From an uncultured Eubacteriales bacterium (lineage in GTDB: Bacteria > Bacillota > Clostridia > Oscillospirales > CAG-382): 64,000 nucleotides of DNA. This document shows, one piece after another, positions 51,410-59,785 of the stretch; the first letter of the stretch is position 1, and each line of letters opens with the position of its first letter. The translations under genes and the position numbers were made by a program. Location of the stretch: assembly GCA_900548115.1 (NCBI GenBank), contig URJL01000001.1:62001-126000 (forward strand). Reading direction: 5' to 3'. Under the pieces are notes generated by a model. The model searched no databases. It was not told where the DNA came from and saw nothing but the letters and a program-made list of their open reading frames with translations.

Positions 51410-51613
51410 AGGGAATTCCTCCTACCAAAACCGAAATTACAAAAAAGCGGGATATGGGCAAAACGTTCGGGCGCAAAAGGTACAGCCGCTTCGAGCGCAA
51501 AAATGCGATTGAAAACGGTCTTTGTGCGCAAACATTCTGCCCATCGCAAACTTTCGCCACCGTAACGCAAAAAACCGCGTACCCGAAAGATCGGCCGCGA
51601 AAAAAGAGTGAGA

Positions 51614-51637
51614 GCGGGACATATGAGTATGTCCCGC
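51614..51637 (-). terminator. Hairpin after the BMP lipoprotein gene
   Basis: On the minus strand GCGGGACATA pairs with TATGTCCCGC and a T tract follows about 7 bp later. It may partly terminate transcription so that the binding protein is made in excess over the ATPase and permeases. The rest of the 247-bp gap shows no gene. Confidence 0.65.
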
Positions 51638-51656
51638 CCCTACGGTTTTTCAAAAA

Positions 51657-52940
51657 TTACTTGATGGTGATACCGTCGATATCAACGTCAAAGTAAGGAG
51701 CCGAACGCTTTTCGGACTCGTGGAAGTAACCGTCGTAAACCACTTCGGTGTCGGGCGTGAAGTTGTCGTCGGTGTCGACGTCTGCCTGATAGGATTCAAG
51801 CTTTTCGCCGTTAACGGTGAAGGTATCGGTATCGAATACCTTGATCTCGCCCGAGACGATCTTTGCCTTAACTTCTTCGAGCTTTTCGGCAGTGCCTTCG
51901 GCAGCAACGGTCTCGTTAAGACCGATCAGCTGAACAACGTCGTCAGCAAGACCCTTGCAGAAGTCCTGCTCGATTTCGGTGCCGTTTTCTACAGCGTTGA
52001 TGATGTGTTCAAAATAAGGCTCCCAGTTGATCTTGGAGGAAACAAGAGCCGTGTTGGGACCCCACTCGCGGGTGTCGAGGTTGTAAGCGATGTTCGGAAC
52101 CTTTGCTTCTTCGCAAGCCTTCGGAGCGCCTTCGGAGTCAGCGTGCTGGCTGATCAGGACACAACCGTCTGCGATAAGAGCGTTTGCGGTTTCCTTTTCG
52201 GCAGCGATGTCAAACCAGGAGTTGGTGAACTTAACTTCCATGGTGGCCGATTCGCAAACCGAACGGGCGCCGAGGAAGAACGAGGTGTAACCCGACTTAA
52301 CTTCGGCGTAGGGGAATGCGCCGACATAACCGATCTTGGCTTCTTCGGCGGTGATGTCGCCGGCTTCGATCATTTCGTTGAGCTTAAGACCTGCGGCAAC
52401 GCCGGCGAGGTAACGACCTTCATAGATTGCGGCAAAAGCGTTGTAGAAGTTGTCAAGCTTTTCGGTGTGAGCCTTGGTACCGGTTGCGTGGCAGAATACT
52501 ACGTCCGTGAATTCCTCGGCTGCCTGGATCATGAAGTCTTCATGACCGAAGCTGTCGGCAAATACGAGGTCACAGCCGGCATCCGCAAGCTCTGCGGCTG
52601 CTTCGTAGCACTCGCTCGACTCGGGAATATTGGTCTTGAACATTACGTTTTCGGAAGCAATGCCGAGCTTTTCGGTAGCGGCGGTTGCGGCGTCCATAAA
52701 GTTCTTGTCATAGGTGGAGTTTTCGTCGTGCAGGAAAATAAAGCCGACTTTAATGTCCTTTGTGTCGGTATTCTCACCGGACTGATCATCGGTCTTGTCG
52801 TCGGTGTTTTCTCCGTCCTTGTTTTCGTTTACAGCATCCTTGTTCTCGTCGTCCGTGGTGTTGTTCGAACAACCGGTGAAGATCGCCGTTCCGGAAACAA
52901 CCGTTGCCAGAACCAATGCAAGTGTCAAAAACTTTTTCAT
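51657..52940 (-). CDS. BMP-family nucleoside-binding lipoprotein
   Basis: This 427-aa lipoprotein has a signal peptide with lipobox FTGC (cysteine at about residue 24). A linker rich in D, E, N and T follows, then a periplasmic-binding fold of the Bmp/PnrA type: KVGFIFLHDENSTYDKNFMDAA, FADSFGHEDFM, ATGTK, EGRYLAGVAAGL and IGYVGAFPYAEVKSG. BMP proteins bind purine nucleosides for uptake. GGGAGGAAAA precedes the ATG. The xpt gene just upstream supports purine salvage. Confidence 0.93.
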   Translation of the reverse strand: MKKFLTLALVLATVVSGTAIFTGCSNNTTDDENKDAVNENKDGENTDDKTDDQSGENTDTKDIKVGFIFLHDENSTYDKNFMDAATAATEKLGIASENVMFKTNIPESSECYEAAAELADAGCDLVFADSFGHEDFMIQAAEEFTDVVFCHATGTKAHTEKLDNFYNAFAAIYEGRYLAGVAAGLKLNEMIEAGDITAEEAKIGYVGAFPYAEVKSGYTSFFLGARSVCESATMEVKFTNSWFDIAAEKETANALIADGCVLISQHADSEGAPKACEEAKVPNIAYNLDTREWGPNTALVSSKINWEPYFEHIINAVENGTEIEQDFCKGLADDVVQLIGLNETVAAEGTAEKLEEVKAKIVSGEIKVFDTDTFTVNGEKLESYQADVDTDDNFTPDTEVVYDGYFHESEKRSAPYFDVDIDGITIK

Positions 52941-52983
52941 TGTTTTCCTCCCGCCTTATCGGCATAAAGTTAAAAATGGTTTT

Positions 52984-53001
52984 ATGTAAATAAATTTACA
53001 T
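52984..53001. repeat. Perfect palindrome upstream of the BMP gene
   Basis: ATGTAAAT-AA-ATTTACAT lies 44 bp before the BMP start codon. It could be an operator or a short stem in the leader. No -35/-10 pair is clear around it. Confidence 0.45.
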
Positions 53002-53023
53002 CGAAACGAAAAAATCAAAATGT

Positions 53024-53062
53024 GCTCATGCGCTCCTGCGCTCACGCACCCATGCGCTCCTG
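53024..53062. repeat. Short imperfect direct repeats between xpt and BMP genes
   Basis: CATGCGCTCCTGC occurs twice and related CATGCGC / CACGCACC words are interspersed, in a 50-bp stretch between the end of xpt and the palindrome. It reads as simple-sequence variation of unknown role. Confidence 0.5.
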
Positions 53063-53073
53063 CACCCACAAAC

Positions 53074-53646
53074 TCATGCGCGGAACGTGATGCCGCTGTC
53101 GTCCATCGACTCGACGATGGCGAGCGAATGAACCTTGAGTCCCGCCTTTCGAAGTGCGTCGCCGCCCTTCTGAAAGCCTTTTTCGATCGCCGCCGACGCA
53201 CCGACAACGGTCGCGCCCGCGTCTTTTACGATCGCGCAAAGTCCTTTGATCGCATTGCCGCACGCAAGAAAATCGTCGACGATCAGAATGCGATCCTCGG
53301 GGGTGATGTATTCCTTCGGGACACGGATATCATAGGTCGTTCCGTGAGTAAACGAAGCAACGTTTGCGGAATAGGTCTCGGAATCGACATTCAGCGTCTT
53401 GTGCTTTTTGGCAAAGACTATCGGCACGCCGAGCGCGACCGCCGCCGCAACGGCAAAAGCAATACCCGATGCCTCCACGGTCAAAACCTTGGTGACGCCG
53501 TCGGCACGAAAAGCGTCGGCAATGTCTCTTCCCATTTCCATAAGAAATGCGGAATCGATCTGTTGGTTCAAAAAGCCGCCGACCTTCAAAACGCCACCGG
53601 GAAGAACCTTGCCTTCGCGGAGTATTTTTTCTTCCAAAGCCTTCAT
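53074..53646 (-). CDS. xpt: Xanthine phosphoribosyltransferase
   Basis: This 190-aa enzyme converts xanthine (and probably guanine) to the nucleotide using PRPP. It starts MKALEEKILREGKVLPGG, the usual Xpt N-terminus, and has the PRPP-binding motif ILIVDDFLACGNAIKGL (about residues 123-139) and the TVEASGIAFA segment. The ATG at 53646 has AAGGAAT upstream; a longer frame (to 53769) passes through the riboswitch terminator and is rejected. It is controlled by a guanine-type riboswitch and leads to the BMP transporter. Confidence 0.93.
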   Translation of the reverse strand: MKALEEKILREGKVLPGGVLKVGGFLNQQIDSAFLMEMGRDIADAFRADGVTKVLTVEASGIAFAVAAAVALGVPIVFAKKHKTLNVDSETYSANVASFTHGTTYDIRVPKEYITPEDRILIVDDFLACGNAIKGLCAIVKDAGATVVGASAAIEKGFQKGGDALRKAGLKVHSLAIVESMDDSGITFRA

Positions 53647-53722
53647 ACGAGATTCCTTTCCATATGTCCATGCATGCCCGCGTCCGAGTGCGGACACGGA
53701 AAAATATTTTTTCGGAGAAAAC

Positions 53723-53751
53723 AAAAAAGCGGCAGGAATACCGATCCTGCC
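53723..53751 (-). terminator. Riboswitch expression-platform terminator of xpt
   Basis: On the minus strand GGCAGGA pairs with TCCTGCC and is followed by GC and TTTTTT. It lies between the aptamer and the xpt start, so ligand binding would favour termination. Confidence 0.8.
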
Positions 53752-53791
53752 ACCGACAACGCCCGCCATGAAACAAATCGGGCATGTTCAT

Positions 53792-53855
53792 CCAATAGTC
53801 GCTCTTAGGCTTTGCGGTAGAAACTTCCGGGCCGTAAATTCCGGGTATATATCGG
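53792..53855 (-). promoter_or_regulatory. Purine (guanine-type) riboswitch aptamer
   Basis: On the minus strand the 64-nt aptamer is closed by P1 CCGATA/TATTGG. It has the conserved J2/3 AAGTTTCTACC and J3/1 GACTAT with cytosine at position 74, which specifies guanine or hypoxanthine. P2 is CCGG/CCGG and P3 is short (CGC/GCG), so helices are atypical. A terminator and xpt follow. Confidence 0.75.
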
Positions 53856-53916
53856 GTACATTCGGATATGAAATTGTCGCAAAACGGGAAAAACTGTCGT
53901 TCCCGATCGCCCTCTT

Positions 53917-53945
53917 ATGATAGCACACGCGCCCGAATTTGTCAA
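53917..53945 (-). promoter_or_regulatory. Promoter of the riboswitch-xpt transcript
   Basis: On the minus strand TTGACA (53940-53945) and TATCAT (53917-53922) are separated by 17 bp. The stretch 53647-54030 contains this promoter, the aptamer and the terminator and no gene. Confidence 0.85.
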
Positions 53946-54030
53946 GTCACTTCAGAAAGATTTTACATCTGTGACAAATTTCGGGGTTTTGGCACGGTTT
54001 TTGTGGTAATTTTCCCGAGAGCAAGATGTG

Positions 54031-54558
54031 TTATTTGCTTACAAAACAATAGATCAGCACTATCGCCGCGACGATCAGAATGAACCATCCCCACCACTCG
54101 CTCGGTGCGTTTTCGGTGCTGCGCCCTCGAGCGTTGCCGTTATATTCGGGTGCGTCGAGCGGAGTGCTGCTTTGCTTTCTTGCTCTCGCCAAACTTTCCC
54201 CATAGATTCGCTGTTGCTCTTTCATTCGGGTAAGCTGTGCCAGCGGATCCGTGCCGCGCATCACACGTTCCCGAAATTTTTCCAGCCACAAAACGTCTTC
54301 TTCGTCACACATGTCTGCATCCATCGCCTCGCTTTCGTGGGCAATTTTATTTCTTTTATAGCGAATATTTTTGAGGCTGCGCAAGTCCTCCTCCCAGTCG
54401 TCCACATCGTAAACGTCCCGATCGGTTTGTTGTTTTTCTTTCATGAGATCAATATAAACGGTGACGCTTCCCTTTCCTTCCTGCCGACCGTACATATCGT
54501 TCAATAACTTTTCAAGCTGCGAAAAGCTTTTCATCAATCGTCCGTTTTGTTCGGTCAA
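54031..54558 (-). CDS. C-terminally membrane-anchored helical protein, unknown function
   Basis: This 175-aa protein is mostly charged and helical, with an acidic stretch (DVYDVDDWEED) and an RYKRNKIAHE segment. It ends in one hydrophobic helix (WWGWFILIVAAIVLIYCFV, about residues 154-172). The layout suggests a tail-anchored cytoplasmic domain. The TTG start at 54558 has GGAGGAGA 8 bp upstream. It is not recognised as a known family. It stands alone between the xpt promoter and the sugar locus, with no clear promoter. Confidence 0.6.
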   Translation of the reverse strand: MTEQNGRLMKSFSQLEKLLNDMYGRQEGKGSVTVYIDLMKEKQQTDRDVYDVDDWEEDLRSLKNIRYKRNKIAHESEAMDADMCDEEDVLWLEKFRERVMRGTDPLAQLTRMKEQQRIYGESLARARKQSSTPLDAPEYNGNARGRSTENAPSEWWGWFILIVAAIVLIYCFVSK

Positions 54559-54639
54559 ATCTGTTCTCCTCCTTTCTCTTTTTTATCTCTTATTTATCTC
54601 TGTTTGTTCTTTTTCTATTCTGTTTCGGGCTTACGATAA

Positions 54640-54669
54640 AGAACCCGAAAGCCGAAGCTCTCGGGTTCT
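54640..54669. terminator. Terminator of the sugar-uptake locus
   Basis: AGAACCCGA...TCGGGTTCT forms a long stem with inner GAGC/GCTT pairs and a CGAA loop. On the minus strand it is followed by TTTAT. It lies 15 bp after the last permease stop. Confidence 0.8.
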
Positions 54670-54684
54670 GTTTTTTGAAGTGAA

Positions 54685-55722
54685 TCAGCCTACGATACCC
54701 GAACGCTCGATACCCTCAACCAGTGCATTTTGTGCAAACAGGAAGATGATAAACAGCGGAAGGATGACCAAAAGGCCTGCCGTATTCATGATGGCGGATT
54801 TGTACAGTTCCTCTGCGGCGAACGCCGTATTCATGGTCGCCGGCACCTCGATAAGACCGTTTAAGAGCTTCGGTCCCGTTGAAGTGAAAAACAGCGACGA
54901 ATAATACGTATCGGTCCACTGCCACGAGAAAGCAAACATGAAGATTGTCACCATCATCGGAATAGTCAGCGGCAGGATGATACGGAAATAAGTCTTGAAA
55001 ATACCCGATCCGTCCACATATGCCGCCTCCTCCAGTTCGTCGGGCACGCCCTTATAGAACTGGCGGAAGATGAAGATATAAAGACCGTTCTTAAAACCGA
55101 GACCCGTAAGCGAAAGCAGGAGCAACGGCCAGAAGGAGTTGATCATATCGATCGAAGGCGTCGCCTTGGCCGTAAAGTGGAAGATGTGGTTCAGTCCCGC
55201 ATAGATGCCGTAGATGTCGAAGTACTTAAACTTCATAAACATTGAAAGCATAAGCGTACGGTTGGGAACGACCATGGTGAGCACCACGAGGGCGAACATC
55301 AAGCCTCTTCCCTTGAACTTGAACTTGGCAAAGCCGTAACCGATGATCGCAGTGATCAGCGTCTGGATAACTGCCGTCGATACCGAGAGCAGCGCCGTAT
55401 TCAAAAGACGCGGGAAATAATCGTTATCAATGATAATGGCTTTGTAAGTATCGAGCGTCGGATGGCGCGGGATAAGCTTTACCGTCGAATCGACAAAATC
55501 TGCCTGGCTGAAGAAGGAAGCGGAAATTTTTGTCAAGAACGGATAAATGATGATATACGAAATACCGATCAGCAATACAAAGCGGAAAATCTTGTAGATG
55601 ACCTGAATCAGGAACTGCGGCGAGAGAACGCGCAGCTGAAGGCGCTTCCAAAAGCCGACTTTCTTGTATTCCTTTTCCGCATCCGCGTTGTGTACGTATT
55701 TCTTGGTTGCCTGGTTGTTCAT
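54685..55722 (-). CDS. Carbohydrate ABC transporter permease, MalG-type (pair 2)
   Basis: This 345-aa membrane protein has six hydrophobic helices and the permease EAA loop ELEEAAYVDGSGIFKTYFRIILP (about residues 235-257), typical of CUT1 inner-membrane components that contact the ATPase. The long hydrophilic N-terminus is unusual. The ATG at 55722 has AAAGGAGG upstream. It pairs with the preceding MalF-type gene, 19 bp away. No ATPase gene is in the window, so a shared multi-sugar ATPase is assumed. Confidence 0.9.
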   Translation of the reverse strand: MNNQATKKYVHNADAEKEYKKVGFWKRLQLRVLSPQFLIQVIYKIFRFVLLIGISYIIIYPFLTKISASFFSQADFVDSTVKLIPRHPTLDTYKAIIIDNDYFPRLLNTALLSVSTAVIQTLITAIIGYGFAKFKFKGRGLMFALVVLTMVVPNRTLMLSMFMKFKYFDIYGIYAGLNHIFHFTAKATPSIDMINSFWPLLLLSLTGLGFKNGLYIFIFRQFYKGVPDELEEAAYVDGSGIFKTYFRIILPLTIPMMVTIFMFAFSWQWTDTYYSSLFFTSTGPKLLNGLIEVPATMNTAFAAEELYKSAIMNTAGLLVILPLFIIFLFAQNALVEGIERSGIVG

Positions 55723-55741
55723 GATTTTTTTCCTCCTTTCC

Positions 55742-56716
55742 TCAGTCTCTGCGCTGGTAGAATACATAGGTCGAGAGGATCAAAGCCACAAGACCGAGCA
55801 GTAAAATTACCAGTACGAAATAGATCCACGACATTGCCGAGCTGAGCACACGACCGCCCGAAGCATTTAAGTAAACATCGTCGATATACGACATGACCTG
55901 ATTGGATTGCGAGGTAAAGGAGTCGATGACCGTGTAAATGGCGTTAACCAGGATCATCGGGCTTATCATCGGGAAAGTGATCTTCCAGAAGGTTTCCCAA
56001 GCCGTTGCACCCTCCATGGTACACGATTCATAAATCGATGGGTTAATCGACTGGAGACCGGCAAGGAATACCAGCATCTGTACACCCGAACGGTTTACAA
56101 TATTGAAAATACTGTTTACAACGTTTACGACATAATCCACAAGCTCGGTACCGACGACCATGTTGCCGAGAAGCTTTGTGACGTCCACGGCGTTGATGAT
56201 TTGATCCGCCGTAGAGGTCGACTGGCTTCCGGTATCGATCGAGCCGGAGCTCATGTACGAATACATTGCGTTATTCTGATCGAGCGAGTCGATGATACCG
56301 GTCGAAATGATGACCGGGATAAAGAAGATCGCACGGAACACGGCACGACCGATCATTTTCTGATTCAGCACGATCGCCATGAACAACGCAAAAATTACGA
56401 TAGCCGGTACATCCAGTACCAACTGCTTGATGCTGGAGACCAAAATCTTTACAAAGTCCGCATCCGAGAAAAGAGCATCGGAATAATTTTCCCATCCCAC
56501 AAATGTAAGGCTGTAGCCGCCGCCGGGAACGATATTCATCTGATGGAAGCTGAACTTGATCGAATCGAATATGATGGGCAGATAAATGATCAACATACCG
56601 ATTGCAAAGGGAAGCACAAACATCCAGCCGGCTCTTGCCTTTTTGGAATCAAGCGCCGCTTTTACCTTTTTCGGCTTGCCGGCGGTCTTCGGTGCTTTAA
56701 CAGCTGTATTGTTCAT
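55742..56716 (-). CDS. Carbohydrate ABC transporter permease, MalF-type (pair 2)
   Basis: This 324-aa protein has a basic N-terminus rich in lysine, a first helix (AGWMFVLPFAIGMLIIYLPII) and the EAA motif YESCTMEGATAWETFWKITFP. An insertion of about 60 residues (residues ~145-210, with SSGSIDTGSQSTSTAD) follows the third helix and is probably extracellular. Start: ATG 56716, with AAGGGGG upstream. It lies 19 bp downstream of the DUF5696-like gene, in the same orientation. Confidence 0.88.
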   Translation of the reverse strand: MNNTAVKAPKTAGKPKKVKAALDSKKARAGWMFVLPFAIGMLIIYLPIIFDSIKFSFHQMNIVPGGGYSLTFVGWENYSDALFSDADFVKILVSSIKQLVLDVPAIVIFALFMAIVLNQKMIGRAVFRAIFFIPVIISTGIIDSLDQNNAMYSYMSSGSIDTGSQSTSTADQIINAVDVTKLLGNMVVGTELVDYVVNVVNSIFNIVNRSGVQMLVFLAGLQSINPSIYESCTMEGATAWETFWKITFPMISPMILVNAIYTVIDSFTSQSNQVMSYIDDVYLNASGGRVLSSAMSWIYFVLVILLLGLVALILSTYVFYQRRD

Positions 56717-56735
56717 CAAGAAATTCCCCCTTTCC

Positions 56736-59700
56736 TCAACCGTTTACGACTATGAAGCCCAAAGGTTCGATCGTCTTGCCTTCGTAATCATAGTCCTTTG
56801 TGCCGTAGTTCAGTACGAACGTCTTTCCGTTCGAATACTCAACCTTTACGACATTTTCGTCAATATACGCATGACCGGAAAGGGTACATTCCTTCACATC
56901 ACGCAGAGCGTCGTTCAGCTCGGTATAAGTCGAAACAAGGTCATCTTTCCAGATGTTGTACTTGATGGAATAATACTTACTGAACTCTTTGAAGGATTTC
57001 AGCTCCGAGGTGTTATCCACATCCTCATCGGTATACGAGAGGATGAAATACGGGCTTGCGCCGTTTTCGATGCATTTCAGAACACTGTAACCGAAGTCGC
57101 CGTCGAGGTTGATCGCCGTGCCGGTATATTCGATATAGCCGTGGAGCACCATTCCGAGGAACGGAACGGCTTCGCTGGCATAAACGTTACGGCTGCTGTC
57201 CAGAGGCAGGTCGGTGATCAGATCGGCATAGCGGTAAGTGTAAGCGTTACCGCCGCTTACCATGATCTTGCCGTTGTCTTCTTTCATTTTTCCGAGAAGC
57301 GACGTGACGGCACTCTTGGCTTCCTCACGGGTAAGCTCGTTGTCCTCGCTGTTGTCGGAACTCAGCTCCGAGCCGAGCGTTGCGACCGAAATTCCGCCGA
57401 TATCCATCGAGGTGTACTTGTCGGCGATCTTATCGTACATGACCATCATACGGTCGGCGTTGACGATCAGCGTCTTGTCATCTTCAAAGCCCTGATACAG
57501 AGCGCTGTAGATGCGGTGCGAAGCCGCCTTGTTGTCTACCGTCTGAATGGCGTCCTTCTTGTAGTTGAAGCCGTCGGCAAGCGTGTCCTTGGTTACATAC
57601 GTAAAGTCGATGTCCGGATAAAGACCGACGCCGTTTTCTTTTGCGAACTGCGAAAGAGCTTCGAGGTCCTTTTCGCCGCCGATCGCCTTCTGAACCTTGA
57701 GCTTTGTCGGTGCGGTGTGGCTCATGCCGCCGTTGTACCAACCGGTAAGCTTCAGGTTGACGTTGGAAACGCCCGCTTCTTTAAGCTCGGTGAGCATCTT
57801 TTGGCTCTGCTCAAAGGTGGTGAGCTTGGTGTTCTCGCTTACGGGAATACCGACCACCTTCTGCGTAGTCTTGATCGAACCGAAGTTTTCAAGGAACAGG
57901 GCAATATTCTTGTCGGTGTTTTCCGACTTCTGCAAAGCGCCGGTCGCAACGAGATATTCGCGAAGCGACGAAGCCATGCCGACGTAATTTGCTTCATCCC
58001 CGTTCAGCATAAAGATACGGAAGGTGTAGTTTCCGGTGTAGCCGCGATTTACGGGGACCGTCCACTTGGCACTGCCGTTCGATGAAATACCGGTAAGGGC
58101 GTAGGTGTCGGAAAGCTCGGGATATACGGTCGCGTAAGCGCTGTTGTACTCATGCGTGATACCGCCGTGGTCGGTCGAGATCTGAACCATCGAATCGCCC
58201 TCTTCCATATAGGCAAGATAAGCGGTGCGTCCGTCGTAAACGGGGTTCTGCGTGATCTCGTTGCGCGCGTCGGGATCGTACGTATCCTTGGTGCTCGCAA
58301 CATCGATACCGTAAAGGTCGGTATACTCGTTGTTGGAAATGGTGCCGTCCACCTCGACGCGCTCAACGCGCTCCTCGGTGTGTTCGACAATGGTATAATT
58401 CTGGTCGCGCTTTACGCCGTAGGCGGGAAGACGCATAACCTCTTTGTTCTGACCGCTTGCGGCATGGAACGCATAGTCCTGGCCGTAGACCTTACCCGAG
58501 ATGACACGGGTCGATCCGCCGATGTCCTCAAAGCGAACCAGCACGCCCGAACCGTCGGGGTAGAAAGTGTAGCCGGTCTCGTCCTGACGACCTGCGCCGA
58601 GGTACGGAAGAACACGGAGCGCGGTGATATCGAAAGCGCTCTTGTTGTAGCTGACGCTCTTGGCGGGAACGCGGACCTTAAGACCGTTGTCGTCGATGTA
58701 ATACTCGATCGCCATCTTGAAGAGCGGCGGGGTCGTTTCGTTGCCGGAGTATTCGAGCATTTCGTGGTCCGATTGCATATCCTCGAAGGTGTAGCTTGTG
58801 TACTCCTTGATGATCGATTCGACTTCGTAGCGCAGACGAGTCGACGTATCGTTGAACTGATAGAAAGCGTAATCCTTTAAGATCGGATACTTGAGAAGAA
58901 GGTCACGCTTCGCTTTTTCGGTTTCACGTGTCTCGGTGCTCATAAGCGAGTAGCACGCGGAGATCTTTGCTTTGTCACGGGCAACCTGCTTTGCCATCTG
59001 CTCCTCGGTGAGAGTCGCGTCGGGCGTCGCGTTGGCAACCGTGATCTTGGCGAGAATTTCGTTTTCGAAACGGCTCTGCTCGATCATCATCGGCGCCAGA
59101 ATTCTTGCCTCCTGACGTCCGACCGTGTAATCGACGCGGACACCGCCGCGGATGCGGCTGATCGATACCTGCTCGTTCATGGCACTCTGCTCAAAGGTCG
59201 AATAGGTATCGCCGTTGCTTCCCTTGACGTAATCGAACACGAACTGAGACAAAAGCTGCGATTTGGTCTTGTCGTTTGCCTTGGACGTGCCGACATCATA
59301 GGGGTTCGTGGTCAGGATCTGACCCGTCTTGGTATTCAAAAAGGCGGCGGCGCCCGTGTTGGGGTCGACGAAAATCACGTAATCGCCTTTTTGATATTGA
59401 AATTTCATGGTGCAGGCGACATATTCCTGCGGGCTTGTGTAAACGGTCGTGTAATACGACGCGAAATATTCCTTCATGGTTGCGGAATAGTTCTTGTCGG
59501 TCTTGTCGATGGTCGGATAGCTCGGAAGCGCTGCCTTTGTTTCGGCAAACAGCACTTTCCCGTCCAGCACGAACTCGACATCACCCGTCTCTTTGTCGAC
59601 ATAAAGGTCGACGCCGTTCGTGGTGCAGATCTTTTCGTATCCCGTAAGTTCGGAAAGCGTTGCTGCGCCGAGCACGACCGGTTCATCTGCCATGACGGGA

Positions 59701-59762
59701 AGCACGCTTCCCGCAAGCATCAGAGCGGAAAGGGCAAGCGATATTAACTTTTTCTTTTTCAT
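56736..59762 (-). CDS. Large secreted protein, DUF5696-like, probable glycan-active
   Basis: This 1008-aa protein begins with a signal peptide (KKKKLISLALSALMLAGSVLPVMA, cut near residue 25). The rest is a multi-domain extracellular protein without membrane anchor. Its C-terminal half includes NVNLKLTGWYNGGMSHT and GVGLYPDIDFTYVT, which look like strands of a TIM-barrel, as in glycoside hydrolases. It resembles DUF5696 proteins, which occur next to CUT1 permeases in Clostridia and Paenibacillus. Substrate is unknown. AGAGGTG precedes the ATG at 59762. The genes on both sides are transport components, so it probably processes or binds the transported sugar. Confidence 0.7.
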   Translation of the reverse strand: MKKKKLISLALSALMLAGSVLPVMADEPVVLGAATLSELTGYEKICTTNGVDLYVDKETGDVEFVLDGKVLFAETKAALPSYPTIDKTDKNYSATMKEYFASYYTTVYTSPQEYVACTMKFQYQKGDYVIFVDPNTGAAAFLNTKTGQILTTNPYDVGTSKANDKTKSQLLSQFVFDYVKGSNGDTYSTFEQSAMNEQVSISRIRGGVRVDYTVGRQEARILAPMMIEQSRFENEILAKITVANATPDATLTEEQMAKQVARDKAKISACYSLMSTETRETEKAKRDLLLKYPILKDYAFYQFNDTSTRLRYEVESIIKEYTSYTFEDMQSDHEMLEYSGNETTPPLFKMAIEYYIDDNGLKVRVPAKSVSYNKSAFDITALRVLPYLGAGRQDETGYTFYPDGSGVLVRFEDIGGSTRVISGKVYGQDYAFHAASGQNKEVMRLPAYGVKRDQNYTIVEHTEERVERVEVDGTISNNEYTDLYGIDVASTKDTYDPDARNEITQNPVYDGRTAYLAYMEEGDSMVQISTDHGGITHEYNSAYATVYPELSDTYALTGISSNGSAKWTVPVNRGYTGNYTFRIFMLNGDEANYVGMASSLREYLVATGALQKSENTDKNIALFLENFGSIKTTQKVVGIPVSENTKLTTFEQSQKMLTELKEAGVSNVNLKLTGWYNGGMSHTAPTKLKVQKAIGGEKDLEALSQFAKENGVGLYPDIDFTYVTKDTLADGFNYKKDAIQTVDNKAASHRIYSALYQGFEDDKTLIVNADRMMVMYDKIADKYTSMDIGGISVATLGSELSSDNSEDNELTREEAKSAVTSLLGKMKEDNGKIMVSGGNAYTYRYADLITDLPLDSSRNVYASEAVPFLGMVLHGYIEYTGTAINLDGDFGYSVLKCIENGASPYFILSYTDEDVDNTSELKSFKEFSKYYSIKYNIWKDDLVSTYTELNDALRDVKECTLSGHAYIDENVVKVEYSNGKTFVLNYGTKDYDYEGKTIEPLGFIVVNG

Positions 59763-59785
59763 TCTTAACACCTCTTTCCCTTTTG

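Noticed and set aside
53647..53769. N-terminal extension of Xpt by 41 residues
   Set aside because: It would translate through the riboswitch terminator, and the ATG at 53646 gives the standard 190-aa enzyme with a ribosome site.
56586..58085. Plus-strand frame of about 500 codons opposite the DUF5696-like gene
   Set aside because: The minus-strand gene has a signal peptide and operon spacing; the plus-strand frame has neither and is a codon-bias shadow.
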